A stretch of DNA of 64,000 bases from Gnetum montanum (Eukaryota > Streptophyta > Gnetopsida > Gnetales > Gnetaceae). Positions 1-10,668 of the stretch are shown here, piece by piece. The stretch's first letter is position 1; each line of letters opens with the position of its first letter. Below the pieces are notes generated by a model that saw nothing but the letters and a program-made list of their open reading frames with translations, was not told the origin of the DNA and searched no databases. The translations under genes and the position numbers were made by a program. The DNA is taken from positions 678,009 to 742,008 of the forward strand of contig MNCI01033474.1 of assembly GCA_015680685.1 (NCBI GenBank). Direction: 5' to 3'.

Positions 1-1
1 G

Positions 2-421
2 AATGAACCATGTAAAGCTCTTCTAGACTCAGGTTCCAGAGTCAACTTAATATCACAAGAGATGTATAAAGTCTGGAACCTACCTCCACTAAAGAAGAGC
101 AATATTTGCTTAGGGCTGGCTGACCAGTCCATCACTATTCCCTTGAGACTTGTGGAGGACATTATTACCACTGTATGTGGTTGGTCATATCTAGCTGATT
201 TCGTAGTGATACAAGTAAACAATGACAAAGGGTACTTCTCAATAATAATGGGACGGGCATGGCTAAGTACCATAAATGCATGCCTAGGAATCCATGATCT
301 TTCCCTGGAAATATTTAAGGAAACAAATTTTGGAAAAATCAAGAGGAAGAAAGTTGCATGCATCACATACAGTGATACAGGGTGTGATTGCATACAGGAA
401 TGTTCAACATTGCCTGCATGA
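2..421 (+). CDS. Athila/Tat-type retropepsin (aspartic protease) domain, partial
   Basis: An open frame enters from the left edge and reads through the catalytic motif LLDSGSRVNLIS (about residues 7-18). It continues with a LADQSITIP...VEDI block and the flap-side motif IIMGRAWLS, and ends at a stop at 419-421. In this family the DSG-type aspartate pairs with a second subunit to cleave Gag and Pol. The arrangement (DSG, LADxS, VEDI, I-GR-L) is that of Athila/Tat retropepsins. The domain has no stop codon, unlike the E1 copy, which has a TAA just after DSGSRVNLISQEMY. It is the C-terminal part of a Gag-protease protein, with no RT downstream. Identity is by motif reading. Confidence 0.8.
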   Translation, partial: NEPCKALLDSGSRVNLISQEMYKVWNLPPLKKSNICLGLADQSITIPLRLVEDIITTVCGWSYLADFVVIQVNNDKGYFSIIMGRAWLSTINACLGIHDLSLEIFKETNFGKIKRKKVACITYSDTGCDCIQECSTLPA

Positions 422-1402
422 AATCGGTGTGCCCAAGAAATTAACATACACAAGTGCCTATATGTAGCAACCACACAACAAGAGAACACCCAATGGTTGA
501 TAGCTAATCAAGAGAGCAACTCACCAACGTGCATGGAACTAACTGGGGAAACAACTTGTGCCCACGTCGAGAGCATAGATGCACTAGAGCAAGAGTGTTG
601 CCAAATTCTAGCCCTTAACCTGAAAATATCAATAGGGGGAAGTTGGAAATTCCTAAAAAATAACTTGAAGCACTCTGATCAGATCTCCCCCTTCCAACTT
701 AGTCATGGGGGAGATGGCCACCTAAGCTAATCAATCAAAGCCCTCAGTTTCTTTTTAAGTTTTTGTTTTACACATTTTTGTTTTACAAATTTATTTAACT
801 TTTCTTATTTTTTTTGCAACATGCTTCATAATTCTTCATTTATTTGTGTGTTTATTTTTTTTTGTTTTGTTAAGTTTTTCACTTAATAAGTGCTCTGAAG
901 ATGGTATGAACTGTATTCCATTGATTGCTAATGTTTGGTTTTTACCTTTGAGTTATGATGTTGATACTAAGGTATGGTTTATTTAATATAATAGGCAATG
1001 AGCCCACATCATCCATGCATCCATAAGTTTCTATGGTCTCTCTTGGCTTGGAAATGTATAGTCCCATTCTTTAAATAATAAGAACTATGAATGAATCGGT
1101 GACTGGGTATTTCTCAAGCTAAGGAAGGACTTAAGGACTGAAAAGGGTGTGACTTTAAGGGAACTTGATGCATTTGTGTTGGCCATTCTCTTGGGTACTT
1201 GGATTTTTTCTTCTTGAGTTTTCCCTACCATTTTGACGATTGCTCCATTATTGGAAAGCTGAGCTAATAAAAATAATAAGTCTTTGCATGGTGTGGTTCT
1301 CATGCAAAACACACAAAAAAAATAGTGAGAATTCAAAGCACACCCCTTAGATGAAATAATCATCTGGGCTACAAGCACTTGTTATGAAACTAACTAAAAA
1401 TG

Positions 1403-1573
1403 TTCTCTCTAACTAAGGCCCTTCCTCGCTTCCTACTTTTTCCTCTTTCGTTTCATTGGAATGGTGGTGACTCTTTGGCGGAAGCATTCTTGCTACTTCA
1501 GGTGGATGGATTAGCCAAATGTATTAATGTGAAGTCACTGGATGTGGATTGTTTGAGGCTAGATTTGGAATAA
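1403..1573 (+). CDS. Short conserved frame (sORF-a) in the E0 3' region
   Basis: A frame of 57 codons ending TAA. The E1 homologue (17573-17758) ends at the equivalent codon with TGA. The last 27 residues, around LLLQxDGLAKCINVKSL, are nearly identical. Over these codons most E0/E1 differences that I count fall at third positions, as expected if the frame was under selection. No start codon is obvious in E0 because the upstream part looks frameshifted. E2 (around 31740) keeps LLLQVDELVKCI but runs on past the stop. I recognise no family. It could also be chance conservation inside a functional RNA. Confidence 0.35.
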   Translation, partial: FSLTKALPRFLLFPLSFHWNGGDSLAEAFLLLQVDGLAKCINVKSLDVDCLRLDLE

Positions 1574-2217
1574 GATCTACTAAGTCACATTAACCATTAA
1601 TACATAAGGGGCTGTACACCACCTTGCTCTCGAGACTCCATTCCATTCTCTTCTTTTCATCCTTCTTTCTCCATTTCTCACCTCATTGCCGGTTGTATCA
1701 ATAGTCCATATCTTGGTTGATGCATTGTTTTCTTTTTGGTAAATTCTTGTGTTTAAGACTTTAACTCTTACTTCCAAATGATATTTCTAGGGCCTATGGA
1801 CTCTTTGAATGTGATATTATTAGGGCATTAAGGGCATGAGCCTGCTTTGGGGAGGATCCACTGGCATTCCTATTTGATGCATCCATTAATTTCTTTCCCT
1901 TAAACATCTCTGCAATCACCCTTTATTTTGTTCATCTCCATCTTTGACATCCATTTTATCAACGTTGTCATTGTTTCTTTTTCTCTCTTATTCCTTATCT
2001 TTTTCCATTCTCTTGCTACTGGAGGTTCACTCTTAGTCATGGGGGTCCTGGTCCAATTTTTTTGATTTTCTCTTAACCCCTACACCTCAGATAGTCACCA
2101 ATATTTTATCTCTAGATCCACATTATCCATATCACAACTTAGCCAATGGACCTTACACTAAGGTAAGGTATCAAATACATTGTGATTAATTTACCCTTGC
2201 TAATATAAGACTGTGTT

Positions 2218-2421
2218 GTGTGTGCAGATGGCAATCATACACCAATGAATCGGATCTGGAGGGAACACTTGGAATGGACTAGTGCTGAAGCAATTATGCA
2301 AGGAACAAGATTGATGACACACTTATGGATGAACAACGAAAAGTGCAATCTTAGCATTAGCAGCAACAAACTTCTTCTTTTCTCTCTTTCTCTTCTCTCT
2401 TCTCTCTCAGTTGCCAAATAA
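2218..2421 (+). CDS. Short conserved frame (sORF-b) upstream of the E0 polypurine tract
   Basis: The frame contains WREHLEWT...LWMNNEKCNLSI. E2 (32499-32681) keeps the same codon spacing with WRKHLGWT...LWMNNGRCNLSI, and E1 (18405-18596) keeps the second half. The block is preceded by an intron-like sequence: GGTAAGG near 2163, a T-rich stretch, then TGTGTGCAG ending at 2227, directly before ATGG. ORF2 of E4 also starts at an ATGG directly after an acceptor-like TGTAG, so this block may be what is left of an ORF2-type exon. No family is recognised. Confidence 0.35.
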   Translation: MCADGNHTPMNRIWREHLEWTSAEAIMQGTRLMTHLWMNNEKCNLSISSNKLLLFSLSLLSSLSVAK

Positions 2422-2593
2422 GGCTAGATGTCAAATGTGTATAGTGTTCACTCTTGTTATCATGAACACTAATTTTATCATGTATTGTAATGATGATCTG
2501 TTCACATGTCACCCCATTTACCATTAGTATCATTCAAGTCAATAATCCCATACCTTCCCAATATTTTGTAAGGAACTCGAGGACGAGTTTTCA

Positions 2594-2609
2594 TTTAGTC
2601 ATGGAGGTA
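2594..2609 (+). other. Polypurine tract of E0
   Basis: TTTAGTCATGGAGGTA abuts the LTR start TGATGAG. E1 and E2 have TCAGTCATGGGGGTA in the same place. It is the expected plus-strand primer. Confidence 0.7.
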
Positions 2610-3405
2610 TGATGAGCCGCGATATCACATCGGCCCCTACGATATCGTGTACATGATATCACAGCCCACCGTCATGTCTATAAATAAGAGGTGGCTTTCC
2701 CTTGTTCACTCATCTAGAGTTAGCCCTTAGACAAACTATAGCATTTTTACCATTCTAGAGTTAGAATAATTTCTATGTGCCCATAGTAGAAGTCTCAAAG
2801 TGAATAGATCGTTATTTGAGCAAATTGTACCTGAGCACACATTTGTGTACATTAATAAAGACAAACTTTCTGATAAACCTTGCAGCATATGGACTAAGCT
2901 AAATAGGATTTAATTATTGTTAAATGTTTAAAAGCTTTCCTAAATAATTAATCTCTCTCAATCCTTGACTCTCCTAGTTAAGTGCATTCAGTATGACCGC
3001 TTTGAGCACGTGTGCAACACTTGGTAACCCAGTAACGAGTAGCGTTTGGTAATCCCAGTAGCATTACACTAGTTCAGGGTGTGTGCAGCAACTGGGAACA
3101 AATACTAATGCTAGGATGCTTACAACTTAGTTAGTGAATAGTTAATGAAAGTTAGTCATTTAGTTCTCTTCATCCTTCCCTCTTAGCCTAGGTGTTAAAA
3201 AGATAAAAGTTATAAAAATCACATACCTCAAACTTACTTAACCATACAACCATGATAATACAAGTAAGTTTGGGAGGACAATGATTGATTAACCTTAAGT
3301 GTTCCATTAGGGTGTGTAAGCACTTAGTCCTTGGAGTTTGACTGGATCACGTGTGAGATGCTTGTATTCGTATGGTTGAGTGTAGGGGTACCTCGTCACT
3401 CATCA
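2610..3405 (+). repeat. 3' LTR of E0 (GATATC type)
   Basis: The 796-bp LTR begins TGATGAG and ends CACTCATCA, so the ends form a short inverted repeat. U3 has GCGATATCAC, ACGATATCGT and ATGATATCAC, then the TATAAATA box at 2679. The R/U5 part (TGTGCCCATAGTAG..., AATAAAGAC..., the repeated TTGGTAA blocks, TATGGTTGAGTGTAGGGGTACCTC) is shared with every LTR of the E group. Confidence 0.85.
2679..2686 (+). promoter_or_regulatory. TATA box of the E0 3' LTR
   Basis: TATAAATA followed by AGAGGTGGC, after the GATATC repeats. The same box lies at the same place in the other E-group LTRs. Confidence 0.65.
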
Positions 3406-3425
3406 CTCAGCTACACCTTATAATT

Positions 3426-5108
3426 GATATTGAAACACCACAAAAATTTCAACAACACTTCTAGAAAAATTTAGAGCCTCTGAAACGACTTCAAGCAGCC
3501 CACCATGGAGCAAGAAAGGTCCCCTTGGGGCCCATAGATCACGATGGCAAGTGTCGGTGTCAAGAATCATCAGTTTCAAGGTCAAAAGTGCAATTTTGGC
3601 TAAGTACATTGTGCAGACGTTGCACAGCGTAAGGATCAGCGTCACCAACTTTTGGAGCCCCGAAATTCAGTAAAATAGGCCGAAATCAAGCACAAAGACC
3701 CCCCATGACCTTCACCAAGGTCCCCAGCAATTCCCAGCCTCCAGAAAATCAAGATTCAGGCCTCAAATGTGCCATTTTGACTTGGTGACGCTGGGGTTAC
3801 TTTTTCAGACGTTGCACAGCGTAAGGATTAGCGTCACCAATTTTTAGAGCCCCAAAAATGAGCCAAAATGACTTGATTTTAAGGGTGTAAGTCATCCTCA
3901 AGGTCCACTATTGATAACTATGGGTCCCAGCCTTTAAAAATTCCATATTTCAGCCCAAAATTGCAGGTTTTGGAGGCCACACTGCAGGTCACACTGCAAG
4001 TCGCGCTAGATGCTAGGCAAGCGAGGTGGTGTTAATCCTTCTTGATTTTCTTTTTCAAGAAATCTATAAAATGGAAAAGGGATATAAAAGCCCATGCAAA
4101 ATTAGGCCAAATATTCAGCAAAAAAAAAAAAAGAAATATAATTTTTCCAAGTGGGCCAGAGCTAATCTTTTTAAATTTTTTAAATCTTTTTTTTTTTATC
4201 GCTTGAGGGCTTGTATTTCTTAGTTTATTTGTATTTTATGGGCTGGAATGACCCATAAGTTGTAAAATACATTGAACTTGGTCAAGAAAAGCAAATTGCC
4301 AACACATACCCAACTCATGTACAACTTTCAAGCATAGATACATTGAACTTGGTCAAAGCAAAACCTAGCCAAAACCCTAGCCCAAACCTATAAATACCCT
4401 ACCAATTCACAAATTACAACAACAACAAGCAACAAACAAGAGAAACAAGCAAAAAACAAGAGAAACACGCAACAAACAAGAGAGACAAGAACAATAAGAG
4501 AAGAACAAAGACAAAAGAGGCAAAGAGAAGCAAAGCAAAAGCAGCAAGAAGGAGAAGAAGATTGAAAGAGGCAAAGATTGGAGAAATTTGGCGATTCCGA
4601 AGGAGGAAAGAACTTGCAATCCTTGGGCGCTCGACAGATCCGATTTTTGGCTTTCAATTTCTTCTCACATCATCACATCCTTTTGGGGCTAGGCGTTTGA
4701 CTTGCCATTCACACTTGTGCAACTACGCTTTGACCGGTGCACATTTTTTTAAACAATAATAATACAGTTTCATTATTGCCTCCCATTTACAGTATTTAAT
4801 TCTGTTTATTCTTTACAAATATAACTTTGTTTATGCTTTATTCATAATCCTGTACGCTTTATTTACATTTCATATCGTCGTTTGCGTTCTATTTACATAC
4901 CGTTTACGATACCCCCAGCGCTAGCCGTAGCTTACGCTCGGGGAAGTCCTTGGTTGATTTGCGTGCAAACCATCCAAGGCACTCTGCCTTCGTTCCCTTT
5001 TCCAGCTTGCCCTCAAGCGAAGGCAGGGTCCGCTGTGGCTGCCCAACGATCCCTCGATGTTTGTTTCCCTTCCAGCCTTACACCGACGATTTAGGTCAGT
5101 ACAGATAT
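3426..5108 (+). mobile_element. S1: solo LTR with GATAT target duplication
   Basis: The 1673-bp LTR (3431-5103) begins TGAAACACCACAAAAATTT and ends GGTCAGTACA. It is bounded by exact GATAT copies at 3426-3430 and 5104-5108. No internal region is present, so it should be the product of recombination between two LTRs. A sister copy is S2 (19827-21270), with the same start and the same GGGAA...CCATCCAAGG...CTCAAGCGAAGG block near the end. U3 holds two copies of a CAGACGTTGCACAGCGTAAG block (3609 and 3809). The parent superfamily cannot be told without an internal region. Confidence 0.85.
4389..4480 (+). promoter_or_regulatory. TATA box and tandem-repeat leader of S1
   Basis: TATAAATA lies at 4389-4396. 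About 25 bases downstream begin three tandem 20-bp units of the type AGAAACAAGCAAAAAACAAG (4421-4440, 4441-4460, 4461-4480). Transcription would start near the repeats, putting them at the 5' end of the RNA. S2 has TATAAAAA at the equivalent place. Confidence 0.55.
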
Positions 5109-5508
5109 AAAGTCAAAAAGATCATCTTTATAGGAGTGTAATGAAAGCTTTAGAAAGCTTTCTCTAACCCCTTTAGCCATTCCATGATAATAGTGGAATC
5201 TTTAGTGTCTAAGAAGGTAGGCAGATTTAGCCTTATAAAACTATGGATCAAGAGCCTTTTCTCTCAATCATTTCATTCATTTCTAGAGAGCTCATTATGA
5301 TTATATTAGTTTTGATTTTAAAGGAAGACCAACAATTTCTCAAATACTTAATTTTAATTTACCTAAAAATTTTGAGAATTTCTTGATGGAATATCGTTTA
5401 CTGATCTTGGTCCTCACATTTTGTACTGAATCAGATTTAGAAAATATCAAATAAATTAAATAATATTTAAAATAATTTCACACTATGAAATCCATGGAAA
5501 AAATCCAT

Positions 5509-5520
5509 GGTTGATACCAC
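5509..5520 (-). other. Primer binding site of chromovirus-1 (initiator-Met type)
   Basis: The minus strand reads GTGGTATCAACC three bases after an LTR end GGGGTGTTACA. TGGTATCA is the core of the plant initiator tRNA-Met primer site. This sets the orientation as minus, with gag to the left. Confidence 0.6.
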
Positions 5521-5523
5521 TCA

Positions 5524-7471
5524 TGTAACACCCCTATTAATGATTTATAAATTTCTATAAATAATTAATAGAAATGCTACAAAACCCCAAGGATTTGGTT
5601 TTAACCTTACTTTACTAATTCAAAAGGAAGTTATAAAATAGATAAAAATTATTAATTAGAAGCATAAATATAGTAGAGCATCATAGTGTAGCATAATTTC
5701 ATATTAATCATGTACATAATTAACTAAAATTTATTTAAACAAAAATAGAGATTTACACACACAAAAATGTAGATTAAAAAAATTCACTAGTTACACCATA
5801 AAATAGTATCAAAAATAACAATTCCAACCATACTTTTTTTGCCTCAATCAGACATATAGAAATAAAGATATTTATGTTTGAAATTTATCAAATTAAATAT
5901 TAAATTATAAATAATAATTAAATAAAATATTAATATATAATATATATTATTAATTTTTCCTAAACATACATCACATGCCAACATGAAAAATGATCCTTGT
6001 AATTTCATGGTTCAAATGGCATAGACAATAGTTTCATATCTATCATGCTTTGTTATTTATTCACAAAAATAGGCACATAGCTTAAGTATCCAAAAGTGTA
6101 CAAGGTTTATATTTTACAAAAATAAAAAATATACAAAAATTAATTTTTAAGTTTTTTGGGTCCATCTTGTATAGAATTCATTCATCTTTCATCCTATATT
6201 CTTCTTTAGGTGCTTCCATAGCTACTTTGGGATCTATGCATTGAAATATAGGAGGACTTAGAACCACTAAAAAAAGAAAGTGTTTGGGTGAAATGTTTTA
6301 GGATATAGGCTAGACAAAGGTTTTCAATTAAATATTCAAAATTGTTTCAAAGTTCAAAAATGTCACAAATTTGCAAAAAATCCAAAAGAATCCAAAAATC
6401 CAAAGAATATATATTTTATCTAGGCATCTTCGAAGGCTAGCTCTTGGTTATCCTTACCACCAAAGGAATATATTGATAGGTCTTGGAATAACCTCACTAC
6501 TCTCATTGGATTATCTTTTTAGTTATTTAATTTTAAAAGATATCCTAAATTTGCTCAACAATAATCCAAAGAGTATATATTTTATTTAAACATCTTTGAT
6601 TGCTAGCTCTTAGTTATCCTCACTTCCAAAGAAACACACCCTAGGTCTTTGAATAATCTCACTACCATCATCAAATTATCCTTGTGATCCCAAATGAGCC
6701 ACTCATAACCAAGTCTTGGTAGTAGCCTTACCGGTAATATCCTCAATGGCTGAGGAACACATATCTTTAGAAGGATAGGTTTTAACTATATCTCATCACA
6801 CACCATTAGAATGAACTACTTAGTGCCATGATCTCAACTAGTTTTCAAGTCTTACATGAACTTACAAATCAATATCCAAGGTAGGAAATTCATCCAAAAT
6901 ATGACATCCCATTCTTGGATGTCGGGGCAAACATCAAATATATGTTATATTAGAAATTAGGTGTCAGAAGATAATGTAGCAAACACCTAATATATGAAAC
7001 ATCCAATATTAAGCATAAAGAAAATAATAGGGAAAATGCAAAAGGAAAAAGAGAAGAATGTTTTATTAATGTGGAATAGTGTATCTTGATCATGCCCTAA
7101 GTTTTGCTTATGGTTTTATTTCTTTAGCATCTATCTCTTAGAGACAATCTAGCATTTCCACCATAGTAAATCCTATCATTGGCCAGAAGGGATGGTTAGT
7201 CCTCTTCCTGTTCCACTTTACTCATCACCCATTACTTGCCTTTACTAGATTTGCAAGTCCATGCTGATATGACCTCTAATCCCCAAGTATAAATACCTTA
7301 GGTCAAACCACTAAAGGTCATCTAAAGAGACATGTCCATTATTACAACATGCCCCTTCTAGTCTTAATTACAACTCCCTTCTTGGATCTTGTTATGATAA
7401 TGATAACACTTGTTATGAAGAGGCTACATCTTCGTTATGTAGTGACAACATTTGGGAATGGGGGTGTTACA
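5524..7471 (-). repeat. 5' LTR of chromovirus-1
   Basis: Bounded by TGTAACACCCC at 5524 and GGGGTGTTACA ending at 7471, an inverted terminal pair of the kind seen in chromovirus (Tekay/Del-like) LTRs. The interior is about 1.95 kb and very AT-rich. The primer site on its left shows that it is the 5' LTR of a minus-strand element. Short reading frames inside are not credible genes. Confidence 0.6.
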
Positions 7472-7865
7472 CAAACCCTTGTTTCCATGGAATGGATTCC
7501 ACTAAAGAACACCCTACTACTACATGTAGATGAGGACACCTAATAGATTTGTGACTCCTACTACCAATTGAGAAAAATTAGATGTATAAATATTATTATT
7601 TTATTCCAAAAATACAAAAGATTTTCAAAATAGTCAAAAATTCATAATAGTTAAAATTTAATAAAATTTTTGCAAAATCATGTTTGTATCAAAAGATGAT
7701 CGAAATAATCATAAAATATTTGAGAAGCAAGTTGGCAAAGTTTTCACAATTCCTAGAATTTCAAAAAGAAAAAAAATGGTCTAGGCATGATTACAATACA
7801 TATTTCCATATAAAAATAAGTCCAAACTATTAAAATTTGGTAGAATATTAAGATAATAATTAAAA

Positions 7866-8480
7866 TATGGGAGGCCATAATGTTTAGTTTCTTACCTATC
7901 AGGTCCAAAAACTCTCATTTCCTATGGAAGATCCTTAGGCCCATCATCTTATATAATATTTGGAAGCCTAGATGTACCACACTTTTTCAAAAGACAATTA
8001 TTTCAAACTCCTTACAACTAACTACTTCAGAAAAAATGCAAATTCTTCAGCATGTTCACTTCCAAATTATATCTCAAGCCCCAAAATTCAAGATGAATGC
8101 TAACCAGTTGCTTTTCTTATTGCAGCCATGGAGTCATATTGGAGATCCAAATAATCACCATCATCAAGCCTCGCTTCAGAAGAAAGTCTCCTAATTAAGC
8201 CACAGTTTTCTACACCATTTGGCCTTTTTCCTCTTTCTTCCACCTTTGTTCTCATTCGACAATTCACATCCTGGAAAAGATACACACATTTTAGCGAATG
8301 GTTGATCTCTGGAATGCATTTCCACACCCTGTGGAATGCTAAGTTTAACCTGTTTCCTATATAATAGTCTCAGTCAACACAGTTTCTCTTCCTCCTTTCC
8401 TCAATCTATATGTCTTGAAGTAGCTTATGTACTAAATTTTGTTTTCTATTAATAAAATTCTCTTTTTGGCCCCCCCATAA
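7866..8480 (+). pseudogene. 3' fragment of an L1-type LINE ORF2
   Basis: A frame at 7880-8194 contains ILRPIILYNIWKPRCTTLFQ, close to the LW.IWK.R...F block found downstream of the RT in plant LINEs. After the stop comes a typical tail region ending AATAAAATTCTCTTTTTGG, then A-rich sequence (8460-8530). No RT or endonuclease lies upstream, so this is a 5'-truncated insertion. Recognition rests mainly on the IWK-R-F block. Confidence 0.45.
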
Positions 8481-10552
8481 TAATTAAAATCATGAAAGAA
8501 TAAAAAAAATAGAAAGCAAAAAAAAAGAGAGTACAAAATCCACAATAAAATAGGATAGCCATATGAAAAGGAAGTAAAATAAATTTTCTTATCATGTTGG
8601 TAGTGAGGCCTTTCATAACTCATAATGAGATGTACTGAAGGTCATAATCTATTTATAATTAGAAGAATCACATGTAGTATGACATGTGGGCTTGCTACAT
8701 ATTCAAATATGAAAGAAACATGATTAAAATTAGCTTGGAAATGAAGAAACAAGGTGAAAAATGGTTTTTGTTTGATGCAGAAAACAAAAATGCCAAATGT
8801 ATAGGCAAGGTTATAGAAAACAAAGAAGAGGCGAAATGCATGTTAAATATCTTTTATATGAGCTTATATGTTTTCTTTACTTTTTTTACTTTTCAAACCA
8901 CCTTTCACATGACTACCTAACTCTTAAATTTTATTTTTAATAATTTTTTTAACTAATTACATTTTCATAAGTCCATTTTCCATTTTTTCTACTAAACTAA
9001 TATTGTTTATGTTTGGGCACATGTAGTTGCCACATATGAACTCCAAACCAAATTCCATTTGAACTTATGAGATTCTTATCAAGTACTGTACGTGAACTTC
9101 TACCAAAATCATATTTGAGCTTCACTTAACATAGTTATCTAGTTCAAATGCCAAAAATTCTATGGTATTTTTAGCAATGTAGAAATGTGATATCTCAAAA
9201 ACCATCACTTCAATTCTTGTAAATTAAGGATTAAAATCAATGTTTTTAAACATCTTGGACACATTGGTAAGGTTGGTTTCTGGGTAGGATATCATCTTAA
9301 AGTACTTTCTTAACAAAGCCAATTTATGTAATATTTAATTATATTTAAAAATGAACTTTGAATTCTATTTTTATGATAAAAGTAACAAGGGATATGGTCC
9401 ACATATGGTTAGGGTACAAAATTAATCCATGAATAGTGTATTATATAATTATATGTGCATAATAAGAGTAAAAGATGCATAACTAAATGTGCATTAATGA
9501 ATGTGCATAATAAGGATTGAATATAAAAAATTGAATGTTCATAAAGAATAAAATATGAATAGTCAAATATTTATAAATGCATGATAGTTGACAAAAAGAA
9601 AAGCTTCCAGGAGCAATTGGATTTCAAAATTCAATCAAAAAATATATAGTAGATTTATGATTGAGCTCCATTAGTAGTAAAACAAAGGATATAAAATTTA
9701 ATTAAATACTTAACAAGTATATTGTATTTAATTATATAGGAAATTAATAACAACAATAATAAAAATAGTAATAATGATAATGATAGTAATGTAATCCTAT
9801 GATTTAATCAAGAAAAATAGAGCTAATTTATTGAAAGACATTTGATTACATTAAAGAATTAATCACATGCATTGAATTAAATAACTAAACCTATGCCCTT
9901 TTTATAGGCTATGAAAATGGGATCCTATGATGAGGGGCTACATGTTATTCCCTTGGAAAATATATACCTTAGTGCAAAGTTAAATTTCTCAGTTGGAAGG
10001 TAAAATTTGCAAATCTTGAAAATGAGTTACATGTTATGATAGTAATTTGTAGTGCTAGTCATCCATAGATAGGTGGAGGTGAGAGCAAAATGTGTTTTTC
10101 AAACCTTGAAATTAACCATTAATAAATTTATAAAATTATTTAATGTAAATGATTAAATTTCTAAAAAAAATCTATATATTCCATATGCAAAACTTAAAAC
10201 CCAAAGTAATATTATAGAAACACGTTAATTTACCAAGTATAAACCTTATAAACTAATATGTATACTTGAATAAACCATAAAAAATAAATCACTTTAAAAA
10301 ATCCATGTAATGCTATTCCAACATCTTAAGTACAAATCCTTAATGTATAAATTATGAAAGATACAAAAGTTAACCATAAGGATTTTTTTCAAATCCATAA
10401 TGTCTTCAAAATATAAGAATTCTTGAAATATTTGTCTATAAACCATCCTTAATTATCAAATATCATGTGGCATATTTTGATTTAGCATTTGAAACATTAC
10501 CAAGAATCTTCATTCGAGCCTGCTAACTAGGATTTTCATGAACATATGTAGG
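8481..10552. other. AT-rich sequence with no recognised feature
   Basis: I read both strands and see no domain, LTR boundary or RNA gene. A frame at 8684-8920 (MWACYIFKYERN...) has no recognisable family and lies in A-rich sequence. A short ATA/ATG-rich stretch lies near 9740-9790. Confidence 0.4.
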
Positions 10553-10566
10553 AAGGGTGATGGGAC

Positions 10567-10644
10567 GCGATATCGCATGGGCCGCGATATCGCATCCCAT
10601 GCGATATCGCGTTGTCCCCTGCGATATCGCGTATGTGATATCAC
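10567..10644. repeat. Array of GCGATATCGC palindromes in U3
   Basis: Perfect 10-bp palindromes GCGATATCGC lie at 10567-10576, 10584-10593, 10601-10610 and 10621-10630, followed by the palindrome GTGATATCAC at 10635-10644. Start-to-start spacing is 17, 17, 20 and 14 bases. The TATA box lies 17 bases after the last copy. The position and dyad symmetry suggest binding sites for a dimeric DNA-binding protein. Confidence 0.8.
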
Positions 10645-10660
10645 GGTATGCCACAAATTC

Positions 10661-10668
10661 TATAAATA
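10661..10668 (+). promoter_or_regulatory. TATA box of the E1 5' LTR
   Basis: TATAAATA then AGAGGTGGC, identical in context to the box in the E0 and E1 3' LTRs. Confidence 0.7.

Larger units (their letters stand above)
422..2593 (+). other. Conserved 3' region of E0 between protease and polypurine tract
   Basis: About 2.2 kb with no pol domain. It aligns by eye with 16512-18718 of E1 and 30795-32835 of E2: the same TTTTGTTTTACA-rich stretch, the GATACTAAGGTATG block, the GAATCGGTGACTGGG block and the GGCATGAGCCTGCTTTGGGG block. It holds two polypurine-like motifs, TTAGTCATGGGGG at 700-712 and 2033-2045, two short conserved reading frames (1403-1573 and 2218-2421), and a possible intron ending TGTGTGCAG at 2227. 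Conservation across three copies suggests it is needed for replication or encodes small proteins. Confidence 0.6.
1..3405 (+). mobile_element. E0: 3' part of an Athila/Tat-like non-autonomous LTR retrotransposon
   Basis: The order is protease, a long non-coding 3' region, a polypurine tract, then an LTR ending CACTCATCA. The left end lies outside the window. The same order and text recur in E1 (10558-19526) and largely in E2. No reverse transcriptase, RNase H or integrase follows the protease, and the homologous 3' region starts at once, so the missing pol looks like a property of the family and not of this copy. The five bases after the LTR, ctcag, should be one copy of the target duplication. 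The element sits inside a minus-strand chromovirus gag. Confidence 0.8.
3406..5213 (-). pseudogene. Chromovirus-1 gag fragment, interrupted by solo LTR S1
   Basis: On the minus strand, 5213-5109 joined to 3425-3406 reads like the start of a retrotransposon gag domain. It has a DxT...DST..MEWLKGLEKAF block, then a YTPIKMIFLTLYQL.GVAE block with in-frame stops, matching the usual pattern DP..A..WL..LEK.F followed by C..E.K...A...L.G.A. The frame continues across S1 once one copy of the GATAT duplication is removed. E0 then cuts it off at 3405. A Met-type primer site and a 5' LTR lie upstream at 5509-7471. The fragment is non-functional. Confidence 0.55.

Noticed and set aside
4388-4657. Ser/Leu/Cys-rich minus-strand frames
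   Set aside because: Antisense translation of the tandem CAAGAGAAACAAG leader of solo LTR S1.
5509-5520. Met-type primer sites as possible tRNA gene fragments
   Set aside because: Only the 3' complement of the tRNA is present, next to LTR ends; no cloverleaf or A/B box sequence around it.
8684-8920. 78-codon plus-strand frame
   Set aside because: No homologue in the window, A-rich coding and Phe-rich end; no start context or domain to support it.
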